Notes: generated from the sequence alone by a model not told the origin. Positions 1 through 7,396 are shown, counted from the stretch's first letter. The stretch: 15,354 bases of DNA from Planctomycetota bacterium (GCA_029259935.1 JAJDEH010000267.1:1-15354); one strand, 5' to 3'. Made by a program: numbers and translations.

Positions 1-47
1 ACTCGAACGAACTGGTAAGTTCCATCGTAGGCGGCTTCCGTGCCAGA

Positions 48-75
48 GAAATTGAAAGGTAAGATGGTCAATTTC
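48..75. repeat. Small inverted repeat downstream of the 112-405 gene
   Basis: GAAATTGA (48-55) and TCAATTTC (68-75) are perfect 8-base inverted copies separated by 12 bases. The hairpin lies just past the 3' end of the minus-strand gene at 112-405, so it could help end its transcript. It is AT-rich and has no clear T-run on that strand, so a terminator role is only a possibility. Confidence 0.3.
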
Positions 76-111
76 AATTGTCACGGGCCGCCTTTTTCGC
101 GCCAATACCAG

Positions 112-405
112 TCACGAAAAGTGCAAAACAGGAACTAAGCCGTGTTCGCGAATTAGGCCGTCGAACCACCGCGAGACGCGGCCGACTTCTCGAACCCAAT
201 CGGCCCACGGGCTCGGATTGGGCGGCAGCGATTTTCCGATATCGACGATCGCCAGCAGCAGGGCACTCCATGCCGAAGCAACTCGTCGCCGGCGCTCGTC
301 GCCCGGCGAAATATCGTTCTCGCTAATGCCACTGGCCAGTTCCTCGACCAATTCGAGAATCCTCGGGGCCTGGCCCGAGAGATCTAGCGGTGATGAACCC
401 GCCAT
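112..405 (-). CDS. Small hypothetical protein (97 aa)
   Basis: I do not recognise this family. The ATG at 405 is preceded on the minus strand by AAAGG seven bases upstream, a good ribosome-binding site, which is the main reason to accept this frame over others here. The product is soluble, with no signal peptide or membrane segment. It reads as mostly helical: an LVEELASGI stretch near residue 20, then an Arg-rich patch (ERRRR, about residues 37-41), a hydrophobic helix (SALLLAIVDIG), and a tryptophan-containing C-terminal helix (ADWVREVGRVSRWFDGLI, about residues 68-85). It stands alone, separated from the next minus-strand gene by about 185 bases that hold only a short palindrome. It could be a small accessory protein or a spurious frame; the ribosome-binding site favours a real gene. 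Confidence 0.5.
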   Translation of the reverse strand: MAGSSPLDLSGQAPRILELVEELASGISENDISPGDERRRRVASAWSALLLAIVDIGKSLPPNPSPWADWVREVGRVSRWFDGLIREHGLVPVLHFS

Positions 406-490
406 AAGTTCGCCTTTCGTTAATGGGCCGGCTTGGACCGGGCAGGGTGAAAGCCGAATAACTCACTACGCCGGCCTAAGCCGCTGGCGG

Positions 491-508
491 GCCGGTTTGC
501 AACCCGGC
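491..508. repeat. GC-rich near-palindrome between two minus-strand genes
   Basis: GCCGGTTTGCAACCCGGC is an inverted repeat with one mismatched pair around a TGCA centre. It sits about 80 bases past the stop codon of the 591-1676 gene and before the start of the 112-405 gene. No T-run follows it on the minus strand, so I do not call it a rho-independent terminator. The rest of 406-590 shows no gene or other structure I can name. Confidence 0.3.
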
Positions 509-590
509 TCCCCCCAATTCTAGCCATTTGCTCCACAATCATGTGACCGATTTTGTTATTCGTCGCCACGCCCCGGCGTTCCGTGTTCTA

Positions 591-1676
591 CTAGAAGCCT
601 TGGGGCACCAGTCCAAGGCTGTTGATCGTTTCGTTGACCGACTCCAAGGCGGTGTGGATGTTCAATACCTCCGTGTAATCCCAAAACTTGAGTTTCTCGC
701 CAAAGCCAGCGACCCCGTCGGTGTGCCTCTTGATGCGCTCGATTTGCCTGCCGTCCGAAACAGCGACTACACCCTGGACCGCAGGATTGTTGAGAGATTT
801 GAGAAGATTCAGAATGAGGCTGTCGATGGACCCTTTCGTTTGCACCTCGAACACGTACATGACTCGCCCCATGTTCCCAATCGTTGCTTCCCAAGTAGCG
901 TCGACTTTTGAACCTGCAGCGACCTTTACCTCGGTGTCGCTGTTAAAACCCAACCACTGGCCAATGTCGGCAATCTTGTTCTTGATTTCGTCATGGATGA
1001 ACTCAGCCGCTTCGGGTTCTACTTCTTCGAGTTTCTCCGACTTCGGATCGGTCGACCTTGATTGCTTGTGGATTTGACTGAGGTTGTCTTCCACCTGCAA
1101 CTGGTCCCAGATGAAATAATCTACGGTTAGCAGATCGACATCCGATTGAACTGCCTTGCGCATCTCGTCCGCGATTTGGGCGGCGATCGACGAAAGTTTG
1201 ACGTAGTTCTTCCCGTTAACCTGGTAGTCATACTTTGGCAGATTCTCGACGCCAAGGAAACGTAAAGCCACATAGGCTCGACGATTCCAGATCATGCAAG
1301 TGTTGGGGTGCACCTCGCTCATCGAGGCCGGGCCGAGACCCTTGATGTTTTTGCGAAAGCGATCCCAGCGCTGATCGAGAGAGGCGTTTCCCCAGACGAA
1401 CTCGGCCAGTTCGATCCTAAGGGCGTCGAATCCGTTATCCTCGATAAGTTTGTTGACTACGTATTTCTTGTTTCCCCAAATGAGCATAGCCCAAAGTTTG
1501 GAGATGTACGCGCCGAAGTCTTCTTCGGTCATTGCGTGGATCCGGTCGGCTGTCCACGATACGTAGTAAGCACGCCGCTCGGCTCGCTCCTGGGCGTCGT
1601 TATCCCGCTGATCGGGATTGCTGTTGAGGCCCTGGGTGTATTCGCCGATGTACTCTTGTAGCAATTCCGTGTTCAT
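591..1676 (-). CDS. Unknown two-part protein, possible PD-(D/E)XK nuclease (361 aa)
   Basis: I cannot name the family. Two regions are apparent. The N-terminal part contains a segment (about residues 110-150) reading KNIKGLGPASMSEV and then MIWNRRAYVALRFLGV, which resembles a helix-hairpin-helix-like or glycosylase-like fold. After a charged linker rich in Glu and Lys, the C-terminal part has VDATWEATIG and VFEVQTKGS, separated by a short strand. An Asp followed by E-x-Q/K on the next strand is the layout of PD-(D/E)XK nucleases, here with Gln-Thr-Lys in place of the usual Lys. The start is taken at ATG 1676 (MNTELL) because GGGA lies eight bases upstream; an in-frame ATG at 1685 has no such site. 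It lies downstream of the broken hsdS in the same orientation, so a defence role is plausible. Nuclease activity is an inference from motif spacing only. Confidence 0.7.
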   Translation of the reverse strand: MNTELLQEYIGEYTQGLNSNPDQRDNDAQERAERRAYYVSWTADRIHAMTEEDFGAYISKLWAMLIWGNKKYVVNKLIEDNGFDALRIELAEFVWGNASLDQRWDRFRKNIKGLGPASMSEVHPNTCMIWNRRAYVALRFLGVENLPKYDYQVNGKNYVKLSSIAAQIADEMRKAVQSDVDLLTVDYFIWDQLQVEDNLSQIHKQSRSTDPKSEKLEEVEPEAAEFIHDEIKNKIADIGQWLGFNSDTEVKVAAGSKVDATWEATIGNMGRVMYVFEVQTKGSIDSLILNLLKSLNNPAVQGVVAVSDGRQIERIKRHTDGVAGFGEKLKFWDYTEVLNIHTALESVNETINSLGLVPQGF

Positions 1677-1877
1677 AGTTTGCATCCCACATGTTGTCTT
1701 GAGTCGTTTCGCTGTTCAGTATGTCATGGATGGCGGTGGCGAGTTGCTGGGTAGCGGACTAGCGCTCTTGCGACAGCGCATACCGTAGGCACGGGGCTCT
1801 TGTTGGTCCTTTTGGCAAATAACAATGCATGATCGTGTTGGTGACGAGTTGGCGAAACTGTGAGTCGACTTAGATGA

Positions 1878-2105
1878 TTAGCTATCGGGGAAGTGACGCT
1901 TGGTCACCTCGTCGAAAGTCGTCCAGTGGTCCGCAACTTGCCCTGAATCAGAGCTCGATTTCCAGTTGGTGACATCATAGCCAATACCATTGCCACCCTC
2001 TGTGATGCCGAAAATGTACCGGTAGGTGTTGATTTCTGGCTCATTTCTATTCGTGTCGGGCGACGATTCATGACGGACCCACTCGATCGCCAACAGTTGG
2101 CTGCC
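1878..2105 (-). pseudogene. Orphan C-terminal coding remnant fused behind hsdS
   Basis: An open frame entered at about 2105 reads LLAIEWVRHESSPDTNRNEP, then a segment with YRYIFGITEGGNGIGYD, and ends at a stop at 1878 after KRHFPDS. Its residue composition looks protein-like, but it has no start codon of its own. In this frame the upstream bases are hsdS coding sequence read out of frame, so it appears to be the tail of a different gene joined to hsdS by a deletion or recombination near 2100-2110. I do not recognise the family. The next 200 bases towards 1677 hold no gene; they contain only a weak 5-base-stem hairpin (1762-1779). Confidence 0.45.
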
Positions 2106-3620
2106 CGCACTGCTGCGTGAGTTCAGGCTCAATTTGAGTAGTGCGGTAGTAGCCCGCGTTCATTGCCAAGTTGACGTACTCGGGGAAAACCCCGTTGAAC
2201 TGGCGCAGACGAATCAGGTAAGACGCGAACGTGAATCTGTCGCTTGGGCCTTTGAAAATGCCGGTCTTACCGACTAACTCGTAGCTGTTCGTCCTGTTAA
2301 ATAGCAAGTCGTCCGTTTCGAGGTACAGGTTCGGCAATTCATCGAGTGTTTCGGGAACGTATTTCAGGCCATCCAGAATCACTCGACCGTCTTGAATGTT
2401 GTTCATTCGGAGTACGGGAACTCCATTGGAGTTTTCCGACGCCTTTTGCGACGTACCGTATTCGACGAGTCTCGCGGTTTGACCGATCCGAACCCACTGC
2501 CAAGCGTGTGGAATGCGAAAAGGAACGGTGGATTCATCCATCGGTGCGAACGGTTTCGCCCTCTTGATTTCTTTCGACGCGATCAACGCGTCTCCTCGAT
2601 GCTTGCGAGCAAATCTCCCGCCGGTTCGTCGTTGGGGTCTTGGGGGACGAGTTTTCCTTGGACGGCTAGTTGGAGGATGGACTGGCGGAGGTGGGCGAGG
2701 GTTTCGGGGGTGTCGTAGAGCACCTCAAAGTGGTCGCTCAGACGCTGCCACGCGCTCGACAGATCGCGGCGCGAGCGGGAACTCACCAGACGATCCAAGC
2801 AACAGCGACTGGCGTGCTCACGCAACTTCACTCGCTTGCTGCCCCGCGATTCCAACTCGTCGCACAACGACATCAGACCGTCCACCTTCGACACGATCCG
2901 ACGCTGTTCCGACAACGGGGGAAGCGGGACAAGCAGGTTGCCGATTTCCGTGCTATTGATGTTCTTCACGCCAGACGTAGTGCGAATCGGTTTCTCGATC
3001 TGATCTCGAACCGCCCGAGAGTTGAGACCAAGGTGCAGATACTGGGGATAGGTTGCGCCGTCCAGCGTCTTGATTCGGACCAAGTAGCCAGCGAAGGCGA
3101 AGCCGTTTGCAGCCCCGTTTACAACAGCGCTTCTGCCGACTAACGACGTGCTGCCATTCGATCGAATGAGCAACAAATCGCCGCTTGCGAGTTGCAGGTC
3201 GTCACGTTCCTTGTCTGACAGCTCAGCGAATTTCAAATCGTCGGTGTCGATGTAGCCCTTCACCACGTTCGGAATTCGCAATACGGCCACGCCATCGCTG
3301 TTGTGAGCGCACTTCTTGGATGTTCCATATCGCAATTCCAACGCGATGTCGCCGAACCTCGCCCATTTCCAGTTCGACGGCAAGTCGTACGGCTTGTCGT
3401 CTTCGTCAATTCCCGATGGCGACTTGAGTTTCCTGATTGCCTTCTCAGCGACTAGCTTGTTGCGTTCCCCTTCAATTCGCTGCAACAACTCCGCCGCCGG
3501 TTCGTCGTTCGCGTCCTGCTCAACCAACTTCCCTCGCACCGCCAAGTCCAGGATCAACTCACGCAGCTTCGCCACCCCCTCCGGCGCTTCGGCCAACGAG
3601 TCAAGGTTGTCGAAGAACTG
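2068..3620 (-). pseudogene. hsdS: Type I restriction specificity subunit HsdS, broken in at least three places
   Basis: HsdS selects the target sequence for a type I restriction-modification complex with HsdM and HsdR. Two half-subunits are visible. The first (from 3620 in frame QFFDNLDSLAEAP) has the conserved LAVRGKLVEQD repeat, target-recognition domain 1 (YDLPSNWKWARFGDI to SLVGRSAVVNG) and the central LVPLPPLSEQRRIVSKVD region. The second begins with the repeat LAVQGKLVPQD and has domain 2 (PHAWQWVRIGQ to ELVGKTGIF). There are three lesions. An in-frame TGA at 3621-3623 precedes QFFDNL, so the natural start is lost and the first usable start is TTG 3596. A frame change at 2583-2586 splits the halves, with TGA overlapping TTG. 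After about 2106 the remaining domain 2 and second conserved region are missing. No hsdM or hsdR lies in the window. A non-functional relic is most likely; the half-subunits could in principle be made separately. Confidence 0.85.
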
Positions 3621-3645
3621 TCATCGCAGGACAGTCTGCGACGAC
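3620..3645 (-). repeat. Hairpin at the disrupted hsdS start
   Basis: On the minus strand GTCGTCGCAG and CTGCGATGAC form a 10-pair stem (one G-U pair in RNA) around a six-base loop. It sits exactly where the hsdS start codon region is disturbed. Just upstream, ATGAATGC directly follows the FRG stop codon, and HsdS proteins often begin MNA. The hairpin may therefore belong to a short insertion of about 47 bases between MNA and QFF that broke the frame. It is not followed by a T-run, so a terminator is unlikely. Confidence 0.5.
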
Positions 3646-3675
3646 ATCTGGCCGGGTTGTCGGTGGAGCATTCAT

Positions 3676-4545
3676 TCAGTCGCGTAGTGAACGAATTCTA
3701 TGGTTGAAGTCGTTTTCTTCGTTGGGATACAGTGCTTCTTCAGGCAGAGACGAGAAGCCCGAGTCCTTCCAAAATCCCTTTCTCTTGAGTCGAAATTTCG
3801 CTATCAGACGATTCGCCCCATCTACTTCGGAACGTCGGTACTGTATCTTTTCGTCTATTGTATCGAGCACCGGGAAAGTACCAATCAAGTATCCTTCTTG
3901 ACAATACGGTCGGAGGGTTGTGGGCGGACATACGCTGCTCAGACGTACAATTTGGACAGCTTGATCAGAGGTAACCGTTACGGACCCGCTTATCTGCGGA
4001 AGCCCCAAAACGTACAAGTATGTGTATGTAGTTTTTGCGGTCTTATCTGCGAATGCAAAGGATGCGCCTACAAGAAGTGAATGCGTGACATCGAGCAAAG
4101 GTGTCGGGCAAACTTCATAGTGCTGAAGGATTGCCCAGCGCAACAATTGATTTCGAGCGAACCGCTTCCCATACTTTCTCTTGAACGTATCGACGAGAGC
4201 TTTCTCTCGTTGCCTTAAACGCTGATATCGTCCAATTAGTTCTTGAGCATATAAATTTTCGCCGGCTGGCAGCCGGAACATCGTTGGGTAAAGCGTAGAC
4301 TGTCCGTTTTCTGAATGGTCTTCCGTTTGACCGCGAAAGAGCAGAACAAATTCTGGGTTTACAAAGGCAATTTCGGCGACCCTTTCCAAGAGCTGACGAT
4401 AGTTCGCTACAGTCGATCCCGCATCTTGACGGGTGCAGTCAGCGTGGTAGCAGACGAAGCTGTTGCTGATGGGGAGGAAATTGATCTTGGTAAAAAACGG
4501 CGTCCGTGTCCCAATGCTGGTTTTTGATTGCAACAATTCCCACAT
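3676..4545 (-). CDS. FRG-domain protein with IS-derived N-terminus (289 aa hybrid)
   Basis: The domain takes its name from the Phe-Arg-Gly motif, seen here as LLFRGQTED (residues 68-76). It is followed by TLYPTMFR (84-91), the hallmark QHYEVCPTPLLDVTHS segment (141-156), and RPYCQEGYL (212-220). FRG proteins are common in phage-defence and mobile regions; their biochemical role is not settled. The first 39 residues and the ATG at 4545 are encoded by the left end of the outer insertion sequence, whose terminal base is 4431. The native sequence resumes at QDAGSTVANYRQLLERV. The original start and a short N-terminal stretch are therefore lost, but the core domain seems complete. The stop at 3676 is directly followed by ATGAATGC, the probable old hsdS start, so FRG and hsdS were probably one operon. 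By eye the stretch is more AT-rich than its neighbours. Whether it is expressed depends on a start inside the IS. Confidence 0.75.
   Translation of the reverse strand: MWELLQSKTSIGTRTPFFTKINFLPISNSFVCYHADCTRQDAGSTVANYRQLLERVAEIAFVNPEFVLLFRGQTEDHSENGQSTLYPTMFRLPAGENLYAQELIGRYQRLRQREKALVDTFKRKYGKRFARNQLLRWAILQHYEVCPTPLLDVTHSLLVGASFAFADKTAKTTYTYLYVLGLPQISGSVTVTSDQAVQIVRLSSVCPPTTLRPYCQEGYLIGTFPVLDTIDEKIQYRRSEVDGANRLIAKFRLKRKGFWKDSGFSSLPEEALYPNEENDFNHRIRSLRD
4431..4453. repeat. Left terminal inverted repeat of the outer IS
   Basis: GGGTGCAGTCAGC, three bases, then GTAGCAG. It is the inverted partner of 7374-7396, with 20 of 23 bases matching. FRG coding sequence on the minus strand reads straight through it. 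Confidence 0.85.
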
Positions 4546-4559
4546 TCGGAACGGACGCC
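4499..4559. repeat. Inverted repeat in the leader of the outer IS
   Basis: GGCGTCCGT (4499-4507) and ACGGACGCC (4551-4559) are perfect 9-base inverted copies enclosing 43 bases, which include a smaller ATTG-CAA-CAAT hairpin. It lies between the left terminal repeat and the transposase ATG at 4708. It could form a structure in readthrough transcripts or serve as an internal transposase-binding site. No function is shown. Confidence 0.45.
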
Positions 4560-4707
4560 ATGCAACAGATTACCAATTGCTCTTCATCCCTGAAACGGCT
4601 GGTCGAACTTGGTTGCCCCTCCTTGATCGCCCAATTGATTCCGCTCGTGTGGCGACTGGCCGCCGCGGTACGATGGTTTTTCCGCCCGGGAGATCTCGCC
4701 TCGCTCA

Positions 4708-4845
4708 ATGGATCAGTTCGAGCGGCGACTGGAACGCCTTCTGCGTGAAATCGGTCGCGCCATCCTCCAAGCCACGCTACGGCAGTTGGAAACCGACCGG
4801 GCCGACGAAGTGCCTGCCAGGATTCACTGGCAAGGACTCGCTTAG
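4708..4845 (+). pseudogene. Outer IS transposase, N-terminal fragment
   Basis: ATG 4708 begins MDQFERRLERLLREIGR and continues to VPARIHWQGLA, then hits TAG at 4843-4845, where the inner IS was inserted. The 45 residues are helical and charged, like the N-terminus of ISKra4-type transposases. Joining 4708-4844 to 6176-7388, which removes the inner IS and one TTA copy, restores GLAYRRNRRTKKTVDTRFGP in frame. This proves that both fragments belong to one gene of 449 codons plus stop. Confidence 0.85.
4842..4844. repeat. TTA target duplication, left copy
   Basis: TTA lies directly left of the inner IS, with its partner at 6173-6175. Removing one copy with the element restores the outer transposase reading frame exactly. 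Confidence 0.8.
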
Positions 4846-4862
4846 GATCAGCCGGTAAATAA
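4845..4862. repeat. Left terminal inverted repeat of the inner IS
   Basis: GGATCAGCCGGTAAATAA; it pairs with 6155-6172 at 16 of 18 positions. It includes the transposase stop codon (4848-4850). Confidence 0.85.
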
Positions 4863-6081
4863 CTCTGCGATTTGTGAATTGGCTGTCGGCATGGCTGTGT
4901 AGTTCCATTTCGACAGTTGGTCGTCGAAGACGATGCGCATGGTTTCTTTGAAGTCGCGAGGGACTTGGTGACCGGTCTGGTAGGTTTTCTTGATCACATC
5001 CACGGTGACTCGCAGTCCGGTGCTGGTGTGTGTCTGGCGAGCGAGCTTCTTGACGAGGTCGAGTGTCTGGAAGACGACGCCTTGCCAAGCACGCGTGAGG
5101 TGACAAAACAGGCGGTGCTCGATCGGGTTGTACTTGGAGCAATACGGCGGAAAGTGGGCCACACGGATGGGCATCTTCAGTTGGTCTGCCAGAGCCTGTA
5201 AAGCTTCCTTGAACACATAATGCGAACTGTTGTTGCTTCCGCCACCATCGCAAAGCCACAACATGGACTGGGCCTGAGGATAGGCGCGTCGACCATGGCG
5301 GCTCCAATAACGGGCGAAGCTGTCGCAAGCAAAGGCGGCGGTGTCGCAACTGAGTCCCAGGTTGATGTGGCCTCGATTGTTCAACAGATCGTAGATGCCA
5401 TGCGGGATGAAGCGGCCGGTCGCCCAACTGGGATAATCGTGATCCCAGGTTTTCAGCGCTTCGGTCGTGTAGACCGCGCCCGCTCGGGCCAAGTCGCCCA
5501 AAAACTCCTTTTTCTTCGTGTCGATGCTGAAAATCGGATTTCCCGCCGCTTCATATTCGGCCTTCAACGCGGCGATCTTCTCGAACTGTTCATTCCGGTA
5601 TTTCACCGTCTTGCGAGTGCGAGACTTTTGCATTTTGCGTTTGACGAAATGATGCCGCCTCAGCAACTGCTTGACGACATCCGGGCACACCGGCGTCCCC
5701 CGTTTCCTCAACGCTTCAGACAATGAGGCCAGCGTGCGGTGCGTCCACTTGACGTTGTCACGCATCGGATCGCCGGCCGTTTCATTCTCGATAATCCGAG
5801 CGAAGTTATTTTCCAATTCCGGCATGCTATCAAGACAGCTTTTCCGTCCCCCCTTTTTTTCGCACGCCGTCGGGTGCCGCATCCTCGGGCAGTTGGCCGA
5901 TGTCTTCTCGCCCTTGTCGTATCGTCGAAGGATGGCATCCCACCACGCCTGCCACGTATTCAAGGCCTCCATGTCCCAGTTTCTCCGCCTCCACCGCGGC
6001 ATAACGTCGACGATCCTTCTCCGACAGAGAATCATAAAACAGCTTCATGTGCCGCTCTAACTTCTTACCGTACCGTTCCAT
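4848..6081 (-). pseudogene. ISAzo13-family DDE transposase with a one-base frame change
   Basis: This transposase moves the inner IS through an RNase H-like DDE core. The upstream frame runs from ATG 6081 (MERYGKKLERHMKLFYDSL), chosen because GGAGG lies eight bases upstream; TTG at 6099 is also open. It includes a helix-turn-helix-like VVGCHPSTIRQGREDI segment and ends in frame at 5830. The downstream frame continues from GGRKSCLDSMPELENN with the catalytic candidates SIDTKKK (Asp), WLCDGGGSN (Asp) and NPIEHRLF (Glu). Family members read continuously across KKGGGRK, so one extra base in the A7G6 run (5848-5860) separates the frames. With that base skipped the protein is 410 residues, the usual size. 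The copy may be a mutant, contain a homopolymer sequencing error, or be expressed by slippage. Confidence 0.88.
5848..5860 (-). other. A7G6 run at the transposase frame change
   Basis: On the minus strand GCG is followed by seven A and six G. The upstream frame reads CGA AAA AAA GGG GGG ACG; the downstream frame needs one base skipped (+1). Long homopolymers like this promote polymerase slippage and are also common sites of indels and sequencing error. The sequence alone does not decide between them. Confidence 0.6.
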
Positions 6082-6154
6082 CACTTCGTCCTCCACCAAT
6101 TAACGAACAACCCAAGCACGAAGAATAATACCCACCAGCAAGAAAAAGTGGAGA

Positions 6155-6172
6155 TTATTTATCGGCTGGTCC
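6155..6172. repeat. Right terminal inverted repeat of the inner IS
   Basis: On the minus strand this is GGACCAGCCGATAAATAA, the partner of 4845-4862. The stretch between it and the transposase start (6082-6154) must hold the transposase promoter; I see no convincing consensus boxes. Confidence 0.85.
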
Positions 6173-6175
6173 TTA
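6173..6175. repeat. TTA target duplication, right copy
   Basis: Direct copy of 4842-4844 at the right edge of the inner IS. Confidence 0.8.
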
Positions 6176-7388
6176 CCGGCGAAATCGCAGGACCAAGAAG
6201 ACCGTCGACACGCGCTTCGGCCCGCTTACGCTCCATCGTTGGTTCTACCAGAGCGTCGAGGCGGGTGAGCCAGGTATCGCTCCGCTCGACCTGCGTTTGG
6301 GGCTGTACGCGGGGCGGATGACTCCCGCGACGGTCGAAGTGGTTGGCCGGCTGGCGGCGGACTTACCGCAACAGGCCGTGTTGGAGGTACTCCGCGAACG
6401 CTTCGCCATCACGCCCGGCGTGGCCACGCTGCGGCGAGTGGTCAGCGATCTGGCCCAAAAGGTCCGCCTCCATCACGACGAGGCGGCCATCGAGCGGCTG
6501 ACCGAACTGATCGAACAAGCACGCCGCAGCCAGGGAAAACGCGAGCCGCTGCTGCAAGTCGGGCGTGACGGCGTGTTCGTGCAAACGCGGCCCTGCTGGG
6601 AGGAAGCCAGTTGCGGCACGTTAGCGGTGTACGATCGATCGCGTCGCCGCTTGGGCACGGTCTACTTGGGCGAAATGCCTGAAAGCGACCAGCCCACGAT
6701 GACCGCCCGGCTGACGCATGTGATCACCGGCACGCTGAAGGAACTGGGCCACTACGTGCCGAAGCTGCGCTATGTGACCGATGCCGGCAGCCATCCCCAA
6801 GCCTACTTTCGCCAAGTACTCAAGCCGATGAAGCATCCCGCCACCGACAAACTGCTGCGGTGGAGTTGGGGAGTCGACTTCTATCATGCCTGCGAGTACG
6901 TCTCCAAACTGGCGGCGGCTCTGTTCGGGCCGGGGGAGGCGGCCTCGTCCTGGGCCACCAAGCAGCGGAAGACGCTGCGCACCAAAGCGGGCGGCGTGGT
7001 ACGCGTCGTTCAGCGGGCCGCGCAGCGAAAACGTCGCCGCGGCTTGAAAGGAACCAAGAAGGATTACCACTCCGCCATCAACTACCTGAAGACCTATCGC
7101 CCCTACATGAACTTCGCGGCGCGTAGAAAAGCTGGTGATCCGATCGGCAGCGGGATCACCGAGGCGGGCTGCAAAGTGATTTTCAATCAGCGTTTGAAAC
7201 AATCAGGAATGAGGTGGCACTGCGAAACCGGTCAATACATTGTGGACCTGCGGACGGCCATGCGCGGCGGCCTATGGCCGTCGATCTGGCAACGACTGCT
7301 CAAGCAATTCAGCGACCTACCGCCGATAACTCGCAAGCAACCACAGCAACAACCCGAAAACTCCCGCAAAAACCTGCTACTGAGCTGA
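6174..7388 (+). pseudogene. Outer IS transposase, C-terminal fragment (probable ISKra4 family)
   Basis: The frame continues from the inner IS edge as YRRNRRTKKTVDTRFGPLTL and runs without a stop to TGA 7386-7388. Candidate catalytic residues are Asp in QVGRDGVFV, Asp in YVTDAGSHP, and Glu in GSGITEAGCK, which is followed by RLKQSGMRWH, a layout I associate with ISKra4-type DDE enzymes. A basic region (RAAQRKRRRGLKGTKK) lies between the second Asp and the Glu. The C-terminal tail is rich in Gln and Pro and overlaps the right terminal repeat. A TTG at 6297 could start a shorter product of 363 residues, but it would lack the N-terminal DNA-binding part. The gene is inactive because of the inner IS and would be restored by precise excision. 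Confidence 0.85.
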
Positions 7389-7396
7389 CTGCACCC
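7374..7396. repeat. Right terminal inverted repeat of the outer IS
   Basis: On the minus strand it begins GGGTGCAGTCAGC from 7396. It contains the transposase stop codon and also supplies the last residues and the stop (7377) of the truncated dpdF frame. Confidence 0.85.

Larger units (their letters stand above)
4845..6172 (-). mobile_element. Inner insertion sequence, ISAzo13 family (1328 bp)
   Basis: The left end GGATCAGCCGGTAAATAA (from 4845) and the right end read on the minus strand, GGACCAGCCGATAAATAA (from 6172), match at 16 of 18 bases. TTA flanks both sides. The element carries one minus-strand transposase gene (6081-4848), whose stop codon lies inside the left terminal repeat. It landed in the transposase gene of the outer IS, so it is the younger insertion. 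The clean duplication and exact restoration of the host frame indicate simple transposition without later rearrangement at this point. Confidence 0.9.
4431..7396 (+). mobile_element. Outer insertion sequence, probable ISKra4 family, interrupted by a second IS
   Basis: The ends are inverted copies: both begin GGGTGCAGTCAGC, then three mismatches, then GTAGCAG (20 of 23 match). The left end starts at 4431, and the right end, read on the minus strand, starts at 7396. The element is 2966 bases, or 1635 without the inner IS and one TTA. Its single plus-strand transposase gene (4708-7388, interrupted) stops inside the right terminal repeat. No direct target duplication is visible: the left flank ends GCATCTTGAC and the right flank starts ATCCGCACAT. 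The flanks are two truncated genes, FRG on the left and dpdF on the right. This fits either a subgroup that makes no duplication or an IS-adjacent deletion. The family name rests on transposase motifs recognised by eye. Confidence 0.85.

Noticed and set aside
4777..5427. Minus-strand open frame of 216 codons in the inner IS
   Set aside because: It overlaps the transposase in another frame and is low-complexity, rich in Arg, Pro and His. It is a GC-rich shadow.
6621..7202. Minus-strand open frame of 193 codons within the outer IS
   Set aside because: It is the antisense shadow of the outer transposase, which has consistent catalytic motifs and a reconstructable full-length frame.
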